From an uncultured Bizionia sp. (GTDB lineage Bacteria > Bacteroidota > Bacteroidia > Flavobacteriales > Flavobacteriaceae), in contig CANMCF010000003.1 of the NCBI GenBank assembly GCA_947496215.1, positions 124,001 through 188,000 of the forward strand: a stretch of DNA of 64,000 bases. Reading direction: 5' to 3'. This document shows positions 1-7,909 of the stretch, one piece after another. A program made the translations under genes and the position numbers. How positions within the stretch are numbered: position 1 is the first letter of the stretch; every line of letters starts with the position of its first letter. The notes under the pieces are model-generated. The model searched no databases. It saw only the letters and a program-made list of their open reading frames with translations, and was not told the DNA's origin.

Positions 1-96
1 TATTTACCTAAAGCGAAAGGCCTTTTCACTAAATCAAAAGAGCTGATTACTAATTTGAATTTTTATTCAAAACATAAAATGAATACTTTTGATTAA
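1..96 (+). CDS. C-terminal end of an unidentified protein (partial)
   Basis: An open frame runs from the first base to a TAA at 94-96 and encodes about 31 residues (ending KHKMNTFD). It is rich in Lys, Asn and Phe, as expected for an AT-rich Bacteroidota gene, and lies 9 bases ahead of the next plus-strand start. The 5' part is outside the window. It could be the end of a real gene or a chance open frame; I cannot assign a family. Confidence 0.4.
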   Translation, partial: YLPKAKGLFTKSKELITNLNFYSKHKMNTFD

Positions 97-105
97 ACAT
101 CCATT

Positions 106-771
106 ATGAAATTGAGGACAATTTTACTTTTAACAATTCTTTTAATCAGTAATAGTATTTACTCTCAAGAGAACAATAGAGAAGAAATCTTCTTTACGTC
201 TGATAGTCTGTCTTTTATTCATCTATTGCCAAATCAGAAATTTGGTTATGTTTCATACAAGGGCCAATCACCTTTAACCTATAAACATGATAAAAATCAA
301 ATAAAAGGGCATATAGATGGCCCTTATTTCACAATCAATGAATTTGGTTCTGGAGAATATTCAATTTCTAACAACAACGTTCAATTGAATTTCTTTAAAC
401 CAAAACATTCAATTGACAGCATTTCAGTTAAAAAAACTAAAAACTCAACTGATTCCATAAAACTCAAAATTTCTTTTAAATCTTATGTGAATTCTAAAAA
501 TAATGACGGCATAGGAATTGGAAGTACTATTAAATCAAAAGATGACTCAATAAACATTAATACGATGTTTGACAGTTTTACATCATTCACAGTTAAAAAG
601 AACAAGCTTCCTTTAAAATTAATAGTTAACGAAAAGTATAATTTAGAAATAGTAAGTGAACTAGATCAAGATATTACTCTATTTGTGAATGACTTTAAAA
701 AATTTACGACTGACAATATTGAAAACAAAGAATTTGAATTCAATACTCTAACCAAACAAAAGAATGAATAA
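106..771 (+). CDS. Secreted protein of unknown function
   Basis: The 221-residue product starts with a clear signal peptide (MKLRTILLL followed by a hydrophobic stretch, with cleavage likely after SIYSQ), so it should be exported to the periplasm or cell surface. I do not recognise the mature domain. It has a central segment of the pattern GSGEYSISNN-x-LNF followed by repeated DSI tripeptides. The same layout (GTYELTDSEIILNF followed by DSI) occurs in the protein at 1538-2188, so the two may belong to one family. It is the only plus-strand gene of the accessory block apart from the transposase and converges on the lipoprotein gene at 817-1449, with palindromic site S1 between them. Confidence 0.75.
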   Translation: MKLRTILLLTILLISNSIYSQENNREEIFFTSDSLSFIHLLPNQKFGYVSYKGQSPLTYKHDKNQIKGHIDGPYFTINEFGSGEYSISNNNVQLNFFKPKHSIDSISVKKTKNSTDSIKLKISFKSYVNSKNNDGIGIGSTIKSKDDSININTMFDSFTSFTVKKNKLPLKLIVNEKYNLEIVSELDQDITLFVNDFKKFTTDNIENKEFEFNTLTKQKNE

Positions 772-820
772 AACGTTTACAACAACGTTTTTGTGGCGCA
801 TACTATTTACGCAATGTTAT
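772..820. repeat. Cassette-boundary-like site S1 (degenerate)
   Basis: Between two convergent genes lies ACAACAACG (779-787) and, 22 bases on, CGCAATGTTAT (810-820). Read on the minus strand this is ATAACATTGCG ... CGTTGTTG, the same end motifs as sites S2-S5, but the internal palindrome is poor (only a short GCG/CGC stem). The site overlaps the stop codon of the gene on its right. Assigned by analogy with the clearer sites. Confidence 0.4.
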
Positions 821-1449
821 TTCGTTTCTGCTTGTCTATTCACAGGCGGTGGCGGTGGTAGTGGAATATTTTTTTCATTCAGCCATATTTTTAAATCCGT
901 TCGCTCCGTTACTTTTTCAAATGCTTTAGTTAGTTGGTTTAATGTGTTTGGCAATTTTGAAATTCCGTCTTCGTCGTACGAGATGCAAATCAATAGTTTT
1001 TCTGGATTGTCACTCAATCTTGGATTTTGTCCGTTATTTTCTATATCTCTGCGCAATACAATCGATAAACTATCTAATGGGTAAAAATTTTCGCCCACTT
1101 TGCTAACAGTATCATTATGAATTTTGATAGTGTTTTTTTGTTTTATTAAAATACAAGCCAATCCTTCCCAACAAGGGTTTCTCAAATAAACCCTTGTTGA
1201 CAAGCTATCGTTTTCAAGAGTTATTTTTGGAAGGCTGTCATTACAAGCTATTTGTTCAGTTCGTTCTAGTAATTCTTTCCAGTTGTTAAATTCTTTAAGC
1301 TTTAATTCTACTGCAATGCTATCGTTTTCATTTTGATAAAGACCAAAATCCTTTTCTATTGTTTCTATAGGTTTCTGTTCCGCATTTTGACAACAAAAAA
1401 TTGACAAAACCAGTATAATCAACAACGATGTTTTAATGTTAGTTACCAT
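817..1449 (-). CDS. Putative lipoprotein of unknown function
   Basis: The product has about 210 residues. I start it at the ATG at 1449 because the signal peptide (MVTNIKTSLLIILVLSIFCC) begins there; an in-frame ATG at 1467 would add six residues inside the neighbouring site S2. The hydrophobic stretch ends in Cys-Cys, which suggests lipid attachment, but the lipobox is not canonical. The mature part contains acidic, Asn-rich sequence and four Cys residues, and ends in a proline run (PLPPPPP) near the C-terminus, probably a flexible tail. No family is recognised. The gene lies between boundary sites S1 and S2 and is the only gene in that unit. Confidence 0.65.
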   Translation of the reverse strand: MVTNIKTSLLIILVLSIFCCQNAEQKPIETIEKDFGLYQNENDSIAVELKLKEFNNWKELLERTEQIACNDSLPKITLENDSLSTRVYLRNPCWEGLACILIKQKNTIKIHNDTVSKVGENFYPLDSLSIVLRRDIENNGQNPRLSDNPEKLLICISYDEDGISKLPNTLNQLTKAFEKVTERTDLKIWLNEKNIPLPPPPPVNRQAETK

Positions 1450-1467
1450 TTTTCTCGTATGCACCAT

Positions 1468-1537
1468 AACTACAACTATCGTATAAGTCCAGTTTTTTGC
1501 TAATTAAGGGCTTGTGCAACGGCTACCAATGTTATCT
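1468..1537. repeat. Cassette-boundary-like site S2
   Basis: The gap between the two minus-strand genes carries ACAACTATCG (1472-1481) near one end and CAATGTTATC (1528-1537) at the other. On the minus strand this reads ATAACATTGG ... CGATAGTTGT, the same arrangement as S1 and S4. Inner sequence has only weak self-complementarity. The TAAC end touches the stop codon of the gene at 1538-2188, the GTTGT end lies just upstream of the lipoprotein start. Confidence 0.45.
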
Positions 1538-2188
1538 CTAGTTATTTTTATTCAGAACATTTTGATTGAAAACTAATCTCTTGTTTTTAATATGGTTATC
1601 ACCTTTAAAATCATTAATCGAAACTATAATTTTGATATTTTGGTCTTTAGGCACATCGATAGTCTTAAAATTATTATCATAATTCAATATTAGAGGATTA
1701 GTCTTATCCGTTAATATGAACTCACAATTTTCTTCAAAAGAAATAATATAGCTAACTTCTTTATCATTTTGAGATATGTTTAAATCATAGATTGTGTCAA
1801 AGTCTTTTTTGATGGTTACATTGATTGAATCTGTGTCCGCAATTTTGTCTAAATAAATAATATTTATATCTTCAATAGGGTTTTCATCCTTAAAATTCAA
1901 AATAATTTCCGAGTCGGTCAATTCGTAAGTTCCGTAACTTTGATAATAGATTAAAGTTTGGAAACCGCAAATCCTTTTTCCATCTGGTGTAATATTAGAG
2001 AAATTTCCCCTTTGTTTAATTTCTTGTTTTGGATGTTCCTCAAACAATACTCGATTGTTTTTTAGGAGCTTAATAACAACTAATGTGTCTCCTTTTTTAA
2101 AATTATATTCAGTATTAGTATTTGGTACTGTTTGGGCAGATGCAATTTTAAAAACACAGAATAATATTATTAAAATGATTTTTTTCAT
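1538..2188 (-). CDS. Secreted protein of unknown function
   Basis: The start is set at 2188, where the signal peptide MKKIILIILFCVFKIASAQ begins; the longer open frame to 2230 reads through palindromic site S3 and adds non-signal residues. The mature 197-residue protein begins TVPNTNTEYNF. It carries one central segment GTYELTDSEIILNF and then several DSI/DTI motifs, a layout also seen in the protein at 106-771. No known family is recognised; a lipocalin-like or other beta-sheet fold is a guess from alternating hydrophobic residues. It sits alone between boundary sites S2 and S3. Confidence 0.7.
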   Translation of the reverse strand: MKKIILIILFCVFKIASAQTVPNTNTEYNFKKGDTLVVIKLLKNNRVLFEEHPKQEIKQRGNFSNITPDGKRICGFQTLIYYQSYGTYELTDSEIILNFKDENPIEDINIIYLDKIADTDSINVTIKKDFDTIYDLNISQNDKEVSYIISFEENCEFILTDKTNPLILNYDNNFKTIDVPKDQNIKIIVSINDFKGDNHIKNKRLVFNQNVLNKNN

Positions 2189-2195
2189 AATTAGA

Positions 2196-2367
2196 GATAA
2201 CGCCAAATATATGAATCGGAGGCAAGGCAAGTAAGCCTAAACCAATCGATTTATCTGCGCATTTTTATTTCTTGTTTAATTTATAAAAATCTAGCGCCAC
2301 TGCAAAAAAGAAATGACCTTTCGATCTAGCACTAAACTTTGCTCTGATTTCATATATAATGTTGTGC
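2196..2367. repeat. Cassette-boundary-like palindrome S3
   Basis: Ends are GATAACG (2196-2202) and GTTGTGC (2361-2367). Just inside them are complementary arms, ATATATGAATCGGAG (from 2208) and CTCTGATTTCATATAT (2342-2357), pairing with one bulge. The 120-base interior has minor stems (GGC...GCC around 2221-2237) and no open frame. This layout of end motif, arm, variable interior, arm and end motif is shared with S4 and S5. Confidence 0.7.
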
Positions 2368-2379
2368 TTTCGTGATATT

Positions 2380-2658
2380 TTAGTTTAATATTTTATAAAT
2401 AGCATTAGAGGGATCATCACAATCTTTATCAGTTAAGTAGAGATCGAAAGCTTGATTCAATACTTCTTTGACGATATTCCGAATTCTTACCTGAGATTCT
2501 TTCGTGTTTTTGAAATTGATTTCAGTATTAATGTGAAACAAGATATCTACAGCTTCTGTATTATACTCATTAAGATCAGATATTTGATTTGCTTTTTCTG
2601 CTAAAGGGTTCCAACCATTTAGTATTTCCTTTATTTTTTCTATATGTTCCTCGTTCAT
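2380..2658 (-). CDS. Small acidic protein, possibly DUF1871-like
   Basis: The 92-residue soluble protein has no signal peptide. It has an N-terminal helix containing EILNGWNPL and the later pattern YNTEAVDILFHINTE, which resemble the small DUF1871 (YugE-like) proteins of unknown function; this is from memory and unverified. It ends in SNAIYKILN. The start codon lies 3 bases downstream of the stop of the preceding gene (2662-2922), so the two are surely co-transcribed. Both sit between sites S3 and S4. Two small co-transcribed genes in a mobile block fit a toxin-immunity, toxin-antitoxin or polymorphic-immunity pair, but nothing in the sequence proves it. Confidence 0.7.
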   Translation of the reverse strand: MNEEHIEKIKEILNGWNPLAEKANQISDLNEYNTEAVDILFHINTEINFKNTKESQVRIRNIVKEVLNQAFDLYLTDKDCDDPSNAIYKILN

Positions 2659-2661
2659 TTT

Positions 2662-2922
2662 TTATCTATTTGTGACAAATTGGGCACGTGCTTTTCCGTC
2701 AATTTTTAAACCTTTTGCCAGACAGTATTTTTTTAGTTCGTCCAAATCTACAGTAAAGTCGTTGACAATAAAACCCTGAGAGACTAAATCTTTTTTGGTT
2801 TTCAAATAAGCTTTATTCCATTCTTTCCAAGTAGTATGCATACTTTCTCGATCATCAATTAGTTCCAAAAATTGCTTCCAATCCTTTTTCTTATAGAATG
2901 CTAAGTTTACTATTCCTGACAT
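2662..2922 (-). CDS. Small basic protein of unknown function
   Basis: The ATG at 2922 gives an 86-residue protein starting MSGIVNLAFYKKKDW. The open frame extends to a GTG at 2952, but that codon lies inside the end of palindromic site S4, so I reject it. The protein is rich in Lys and Trp (KKDWKQFLELIDD, TWKEWNKAYLKTKKDL) with predicted amphipathic helices and no signal peptide or membrane segment. I do not recognise the family. It is the first gene of a two-gene unit. Its upstream region now contains the left half of S4 and the inserted IS element, which may have altered its expression. Confidence 0.65.
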   Translation of the reverse strand: MSGIVNLAFYKKKDWKQFLELIDDRESMHTTWKEWNKAYLKTKKDLVSQGFIVNDFTVDLDELKKYCLAKGLKIDGKARAQFVTNR

Positions 2923-2948
2923 TTCATTTTTTGGTTTCGATACATAAA

Positions 2949-3009
2949 GCACAACGGCTTTGTGTATGGCTTCGTTGCGGAAAAATCCGCAGGATTCTTT
3001 CCGCCATAG
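2949..3009. repeat. Left half of cassette-boundary-like palindrome S4 (interrupted by IS)
   Basis: GCACAACG (2949-2956) is the GTTGTGC end motif in reverse. It is followed by GTGTATGGC, a bulge, GCGGAAA, and then the returning arm TTTCCGCCATAG (2998-3009). The outer part of the returning arm is missing here and is found at 4453-4468 beyond the insertion sequence. The inner stem alone pairs TATGGC/GCCATA and GCGGAAA/TTTCCGC. Confidence 0.65.
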
Positions 3010-3029
3010 CCCAAAGATAGCAAATAAGC

Positions 3030-3054
3030 GTTGAATTCCGATTAGGAATTCAAC
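3030..3054. promoter_or_regulatory. Perfect inverted repeat upstream of the transposase
   Basis: GTTGAATTCC and GGAATTCAAC form 10-base perfect arms around GATTA, about 70 bases before the transposase start. It could be an operator, a transcription barrier against read-in, or a subterminal structure used in recombination. The sequence does not distinguish these. Confidence 0.5.
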
Positions 3055-3126
3055 CGCAATGAGCTATAGCATCGATGAAAAAGCAGTAAGTCGAGTATCT
3101 TTAAGATTCACAAAAACATCAAAGAC

Positions 3127-4182
3127 ATGAGCACTCAAATTACTGGATTACCAAAGTTATACATTGGCATTGACATTCACAAGCGAAGCTGGAAAGTACA
3201 TTGTTCGACAGATTTATTTGCTGGAAAGTCATTTAGCATGTCACCAGATCCAGAACAACTATTGAAATATGTGGACAAGCATTTTCCTGATCATCATGTT
3301 AGTGTTGCCTATGAGGCAGGATGTTGTGGTTATTACGCATACCGCTGTTTTGTGGGTTATGGTTGGTGTTCTTTGGTAGTTAATCCTGCTGATATTCATA
3401 GAAAGGGCAAGGAGCGTCATACCAAGACCGATAAGATTGATGCCCAGTTGATAAGTCGAGAGCTAAAAGATGGGAGATTGGAGAGTATTGTAGTTCCAGA
3501 TGTCAAAAGAGAAGAGCTTCGTAGTTTATTTAGAAGAAGAAACGATTTGGTGAAGGACTTTAGAAGGATCAAAAGTTACATAAAAATGCAGTTGTTGTAT
3601 TTTGGCATAAAGGAACCAGAGGAGTTTGACAATGATCATTGGAGTCATAAATATCGTAATTGGTTGGATGATATGGTTTTCAAACACCCAACGGCGAAGG
3701 CTACATTGGAGAGTAGGATGCGTTTTTTTCGATTTGTAGATCAGGAGTTACGAGATGTTTCGACCCAGCTCAGGAGATATTGCAAGGATAATTACAAGAA
3801 GGACTATATGCTATTGAGAAGCATTCCTGGGATAGGAGGTATTGTAGCCTGTGGAATCATCAGTGAACTGGGAGACCTAAGACGCTTCAATAGTGTAAAG
3901 CATTTGGCAGGCTATGTGGGTCTTGCACCAGGGGTACATCAAAGTGGAAGCAATTACAAAGTCATGGGTATTACCCCCAGAGCACATCGTTTGATACGGA
4001 GTTACTTCGTGGAAGCCTCTTGGCAAGCCATACGTGCCGACCCTGTGATGCAGGGGTACTATCGGAAACATCAAGGAAAGAATGTTAAGAGCATCATCAT
4101 TAAAGTGGCCAGAAAGCTGTTAAGTAGGACATTGGCAGTAATAAAGACAGAAGTTCCCTATACGATAGGGGTTTTGGAATAA
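3127..4182 (+). CDS. IS110/IS1111-family transposase (DEDD + serine recombinase)
   Basis: The 351-residue protein has the IS110 N-terminal RuvC-like DEDD domain: D16 in GIDIHK, E63 in YEAG, and D102 and D105 in KTDKIDA. The C-terminal Tnp_2-type domain has the helix-hairpin-helix-like IPGIG (233-237), GYVGLAPG and the HQSG serine (S273). These elements catalyse excision and insertion guided by a structured bridge RNA, as established for IS621. Length and motifs are complete, so the enzyme looks intact. It starts with ATG at 3127 downstream of a perfect inverted repeat. The element sits inside a palindromic site, which matches the known habit of one IS1111 subgroup of inserting into integron attC sites. 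Confidence 0.95.
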   Translation: MSTQITGLPKLYIGIDIHKRSWKVHCSTDLFAGKSFSMSPDPEQLLKYVDKHFPDHHVSVAYEAGCCGYYAYRCFVGYGWCSLVVNPADIHRKGKERHTKTDKIDAQLISRELKDGRLESIVVPDVKREELRSLFRRRNDLVKDFRRIKSYIKMQLLYFGIKEPEEFDNDHWSHKYRNWLDDMVFKHPTAKATLESRMRFFRFVDQELRDVSTQLRRYCKDNYKKDYMLLRSIPGIGGIVACGIISELGDLRRFNSVKHLAGYVGLAPGVHQSGSNYKVMGITPRAHRLIRSYFVEASWQAIRADPVMQGYYRKHQGKNVKSIIIKVARKLLSRTLAVIKTEVPYTIGVLE

Positions 4183-4189
4183 GAAAGAA

Positions 4190-4400
4190 AAGAAACAATA
4201 ACTAAAGCTCATGAAATTGAAGCTCGTATCACAAAACAACGTGGGTGATCCGTCTGAGGTGGAATCACATTTTTATAGCAAGTGACCGGGTTTGTTATAG
4301 CTTATAATCATAGAGATGCTGGTGACGTTTCACAAAGGGAATCGATCACATATAGGATGCGGAGCAAGTTATATTAAAAGAAAAAAAAGGTGGTTTAAGT
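4190..4400 (+). ncRNA. Candidate bridge RNA of the IS110-family element
   Basis: The region after the transposase stop has no open frame but contains hairpins such as GTGATCC (4245-4251) pairing with GGAATCAC (4261-4268). Two internal segments resemble the insertion site: ATAGGATGC at 4352-4360 versus ATAGGATAC at the right junction (4450-4458), and CATAGAGATGC near 4310, which carries the CATAG core. In IS110 elements, loops of the RNA match target and donor, so this is consistent, but short matches can arise by chance. Confidence 0.45.
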
Positions 4401-4452
4401 AAAAAAACAAAATATTAATTATCTTTAGAGAACTGGACTAGGGCTTTTCATA

Positions 4453-4468
4453 GGATACATTGTTAGCT
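4453..4468. repeat. Right half of palindrome S4
   Basis: GGATACATTGTTAGC continues the palindrome broken at 3009. On the other strand it reads GCTAACAATGTATCC and pairs with TGTGTATGGC of the left half. The GTTAGC end lies against the stop codon of the helicase gene. Confidence 0.6.
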
Positions 4469-7400
4469 GTTTTTATTCATTTCTACTTCTATTTCATTAT
4501 AATTTTCGAATGTAAAAATATTTATTACCCTAATATCGTATTTACTTTCTTCAATTTCAATTTCTGCAGAAAGTAGTTTTGCATATTCTCTTGGAATATA
4601 ACCTAATTCTTTGCCTTCATTATAAACTAAAATGGCATAAGGATCATATTCATTTTCTTCATGTCGTTTGTAAGTCAAATAGTCATTAATACTTACTAAT
4701 TTAGAGTTATCACTCATTCTATCATTAAATGAGGTTCCGTTTATTTTAAAGCTGAAAGATTCAGGTATTTCTCTGTAGCTATTAGGTGTTAATTTTAATG
4801 AAACATTTCTAATATTTTGCTTATCAAAATCTGAAAGAACAAACGTGTCAATTTCCAAACTAGTTAAGTTGGATAGCCAAACAATAAATTCCTTGCCTTC
4901 TAATTTATTTGACGAGTCATATAAAAATTTTGAAACTTCTCTTCCTTTGATACCAAGTGACCTACACAAGCAACTTGAAGGCTCATTCAATCCAAATTTT
5001 AAATAACTAGAGAGGCTTTTTATGTTTTCAGGAAGTTCATTAACCTTTTTATTGAGTTTAAATCCCAAAATAGATATGAAAGAAGAAATTCCCCAAGGAT
5101 ATAAATAATATAAAGCCTTAGATACAAAAATGTGAAATTGTGCAATCTCCATTTCCTTTATTTGCCATTTTTCTAATATCTCATTAATTGATTTTCCAAT
5201 TACCCAGTCTTCGATTGTGTCATAAAAATCAGAAGGTTTAATTACAAATTTGTCTAATTTATAATCATGCATTTCATCAATATCATTTTCTGACAATAAT
5301 TTTAAAAAACTATTGATTATACTTAGATAATTATCTTCATTAACAAACTCCTTTAAAGAGTCTTTGTTATTATCTATATATTCATCTATTACAAGGTTAC
5401 TTTTAAGAGATAAACCTGTTGTTTTAAAAGTTTGTAATTGTTTAAATGTTGCTTTTACTTCAATTGATTTAAAAATTTTAGTAAACCCCTTTTTTAAGGG
5501 CTCAATATCGAAATCTCTTTTATCCAACTGTACTTTAAACAAGCTATTACTAATTATTTTTTCAATAACTTCTTGGTAATCTGTCCCTATGATTTCTTCA
5601 GTCATTAAATCTAACAGATATGTTTCGGATAGAATTGATAATAAATCATCTTGCTTTGTTTCAGAGATTCTTCCATCTAAAAGTGCATCAGCTAAAGAAA
5701 AGAAGAGACTATTTGCATTTTCGATATTATTTTTATTAATAAACTCTTTATATTTTCTCCTGTCAGTAGTTGAATTTATTATAAATACTATATTACCTTC
5801 AGTTTCTTTTCCCGCTCTTCCAGCCCTTCCAACGATATTCCAGAAATCTCTTTTTTGAATGTAAATATTTTCTTCAGTTTCAAGATTTCTTCCTATTTGA
5901 GTCTCGTAAAATATTAAGTTTTTTATAGGAAAATTTAAACCCTGACCTATCGTATTTGTAGAAAGTAATACAGTTAAAAGTCCTTTTCTAAAATCACTTT
6001 CGACAGCGTTTCTAACTTGTTCAGGCATGTCACCATAATGAATTCCAATTCCTAAATTTATAGATTGGGTTATATATGAATCGTTTCCATACCATATATC
6101 AGCGTAATAAGATGATTCCTTAGTCTCATTTTCAATAAACCTTGAGGGTCTTTGCTCTTTTTCAATATTTGATAATAATTTCAAAAAAGCTGTTGCAACG
6201 GATTTTATTCTTGGTACTTGAGCACAAAAGACAAGTGTATTGCCTTCTTCAGAAAGTTTATAAGCCAATGTTGCAGCCGATTGAGGCTTATTATTTTTTA
6301 ATGGAAAACGATTAGAGAATTCCTTTTCTACGATGAAAGAATATAATTTTGCTCCATATTTAATTTTAGTTTCTTCATCTTCTCTAATAACATTTTGAAA
6401 TGTAATATTTCCTTTCTTTCCTTCCCATTCGAAATAGCTAATTAATTTTCTTGTAGGTTCCCATTCTTCATTTATTGGGCTCTCTTTATGTAAGAGTGAC
6501 CTTAAAACATTTTCCTTTTTACCACTTAACCAAATGGCATATTCATTTGCGTTTTCACTTGGCATAACCGCAGAAATGAATAACGTCTTTAATTCAGGAA
6601 TTTTTATTTTTAATCTAATTATTAAAAACTCTAATAATGTTGCTCTTGTGCTATAATCACCTATTATATGGCCTTCGTCTACAACCATAAATGAGATATC
6701 ATTGAAGAAGTCTGGATTTAATCTAAGTAGCAAATCAATTTTTTCAGGTGTAGCAATTAATATATCTGTTTCTGATAATATTAAATCCTGAAATTCATCA
6801 ACTTCATAACTACCTGATAAAGCAGAAACCGAATATCCCATTTTGGAAAAATATTTAGCTAACTCAATCTCTTTTTCACTAGTAAGCGCTCTAAAAGGAG
6901 CAATGTAAATACATTTCTTCTTTGGGTACTTTATCAAATATTTTAAAATTGATAATTCTGCTATAAAAGTCTTACCAGCACTTGTTGGCATTTGTATTAC
7001 AAAATTTTCATCTTTTGCAATTAAACCACCTTCTATTGCTCTCAATTGCGAAGTCCATAATTCGAAAATTGATTTTCGTTTATCAATTTCCTTTATTCTA
7101 TTATTAGCATAATAGTCATAAGCGAGTAGCTTAATGTATTTCCTCCAATTTTTACTACTTTCAATAAATTCATATTGATTAAGATTATTAAAGATTGAGC
7201 GATTTTCAAATAATACAACCCTTGTTTTTAATAAAAAAATCAGGTGTGATAAATACGTGTTACCAATGTTTAAAAAATACTTATACGCATCATCAAATTG
7301 GCTGATAAAGTTACTCTCATCTAGTTTTAAAATATAACTATACCAACTGCTAAGTGCTTTTTTAAATAATAAAAAACCTAAATCATCATTCTTATAAAGT

Positions 7401-7909
7401 TGAAGTTTACTTTGAGCTAAAGGTATTTTTTTTAATAAAATTAAAATTATTTGCTCAATAATTAGATTGTCGATTTCAACATTGATTAATTCTGCTTCAG
7501 ATTTTAAAACTAAAGAATCTAATCTACTCGCAACACAAAATGCATTTGCTTGATAGCCAGATAGATCGTAGCATAATGCAGATTTCAACATCAAGTACTC
7601 TCTATCATATTTTTCATTAATGTCGCTTAAATCACTTAAATATTCATAAATCTCAGCACTTTCTTTTAAGCCTGAAATTGAGATTTTTCCATTTCCTTCA
7701 TTATTAATCAACAAACAAGAATTGGAAGATAAAAACAATGCTCTATTATATAAAAAGCTTTCTTTATAGCTTCTCTTAAATTCAGCATTTAATTTCCAAG
7801 CAAAAATTTGATTTTTGTAATTACTTAATAAAGTATCTTTTAACAGTTCTTCAATGTCAGATTCAGTTTCTGTAATGTAGTCACTCTTACTTAGTATGCT
7901 TTCACTCAT
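4463..7909 (-). CDS. HamB-like DExH helicase with C-terminal HIRAN-like domain
   Basis: This 1148-residue superfamily 2 (Ski2-like) helicase follows a HamA-like nuclease gene, the arrangement of Hachiman anti-phage systems. An N-terminal helical region of about 280 residues precedes the helicase core. The core has Walker A PTSAGKT (K313), Walker B DEGH (D411), motif III SAVMP and motif VI GRAGRAG near 694. From about 1045 to 1140 there is a segment NEYDPYAILV...GYIPREYAKLL, which looks like a HIRAN domain, a DNA 3'-end binding module found in HLTF-type remodelers. The start codon overlaps the end of the upstream nuclease gene by 8 bases (ATGAGTGA), indicating translational coupling. In the known system the helicase senses aberrant DNA and releases the nuclease. 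Confidence 0.85.
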   Translation of the reverse strand: MSESILSKSDYITETESDIEELLKDTLLSNYKNQIFAWKLNAEFKRSYKESFLYNRALFLSSNSCLLINNEGNGKISISGLKESAEIYEYLSDLSDINEKYDREYLMLKSALCYDLSGYQANAFCVASRLDSLVLKSEAELINVEIDNLIIEQIILILLKKIPLAQSKLQLYKNDDLGFLLFKKALSSWYSYILKLDESNFISQFDDAYKYFLNIGNTYLSHLIFLLKTRVVLFENRSIFNNLNQYEFIESSKNWRKYIKLLAYDYYANNRIKEIDKRKSIFELWTSQLRAIEGGLIAKDENFVIQMPTSAGKTFIAELSILKYLIKYPKKKCIYIAPFRALTSEKEIELAKYFSKMGYSVSALSGSYEVDEFQDLILSETDILIATPEKIDLLLRLNPDFFNDISFMVVDEGHIIGDYSTRATLLEFLIIRLKIKIPELKTLFISAVMPSENANEYAIWLSGKKENVLRSLLHKESPINEEWEPTRKLISYFEWEGKKGNITFQNVIREDEETKIKYGAKLYSFIVEKEFSNRFPLKNNKPQSAATLAYKLSEEGNTLVFCAQVPRIKSVATAFLKLLSNIEKEQRPSRFIENETKESSYYADIWYGNDSYITQSINLGIGIHYGDMPEQVRNAVESDFRKGLLTVLLSTNTIGQGLNFPIKNLIFYETQIGRNLETEENIYIQKRDFWNIVGRAGRAGKETEGNIVFIINSTTDRRKYKEFINKNNIENANSLFFSLADALLDGRISETKQDDLLSILSETYLLDLMTEEIIGTDYQEVIEKIISNSLFKVQLDKRDFDIEPLKKGFTKIFKSIEVKATFKQLQTFKTTGLSLKSNLVIDEYIDNNKDSLKEFVNEDNYLSIINSFLKLLSENDIDEMHDYKLDKFVIKPSDFYDTIEDWVIGKSINEILEKWQIKEMEIAQFHIFVSKALYYLYPWGISSFISILGFKLNKKVNELPENIKSLSSYLKFGLNEPSSCLCRSLGIKGREVSKFLYDSSNKLEGKEFIVWLSNLTSLEIDTFVLSDFDKQNIRNVSLKLTPNSYREIPESFSFKINGTSFNDRMSDNSKLVSINDYLTYKRHEENEYDPYAILVYNEGKELGYIPREYAKLLSAEIEIEESKYDIRVINIFTFENYNEIEVEMNKNS

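Larger units (their letters stand above)
3010..4453 (+). mobile_element. IS110-family element (IS1111-like layout) inserted in site S4
   Basis: Boundaries are inferred from the host site: CATAG occurs at 3005-3009 and again at 4449-4453, and joining the flanks with one copy rebuilds a continuous S4 palindrome. The 1444-bp element carries one DEDD transposase gene, about 117 bases of left non-coding DNA and about 270 bases of structured right non-coding DNA. The long downstream region is the layout known for the IS1111 subgroup, where the guide (bridge) RNA lies after the recombinase gene. No long terminal inverted repeats are visible, as expected for IS110. Exact ends could shift by a few bases. 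Confidence 0.75.
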
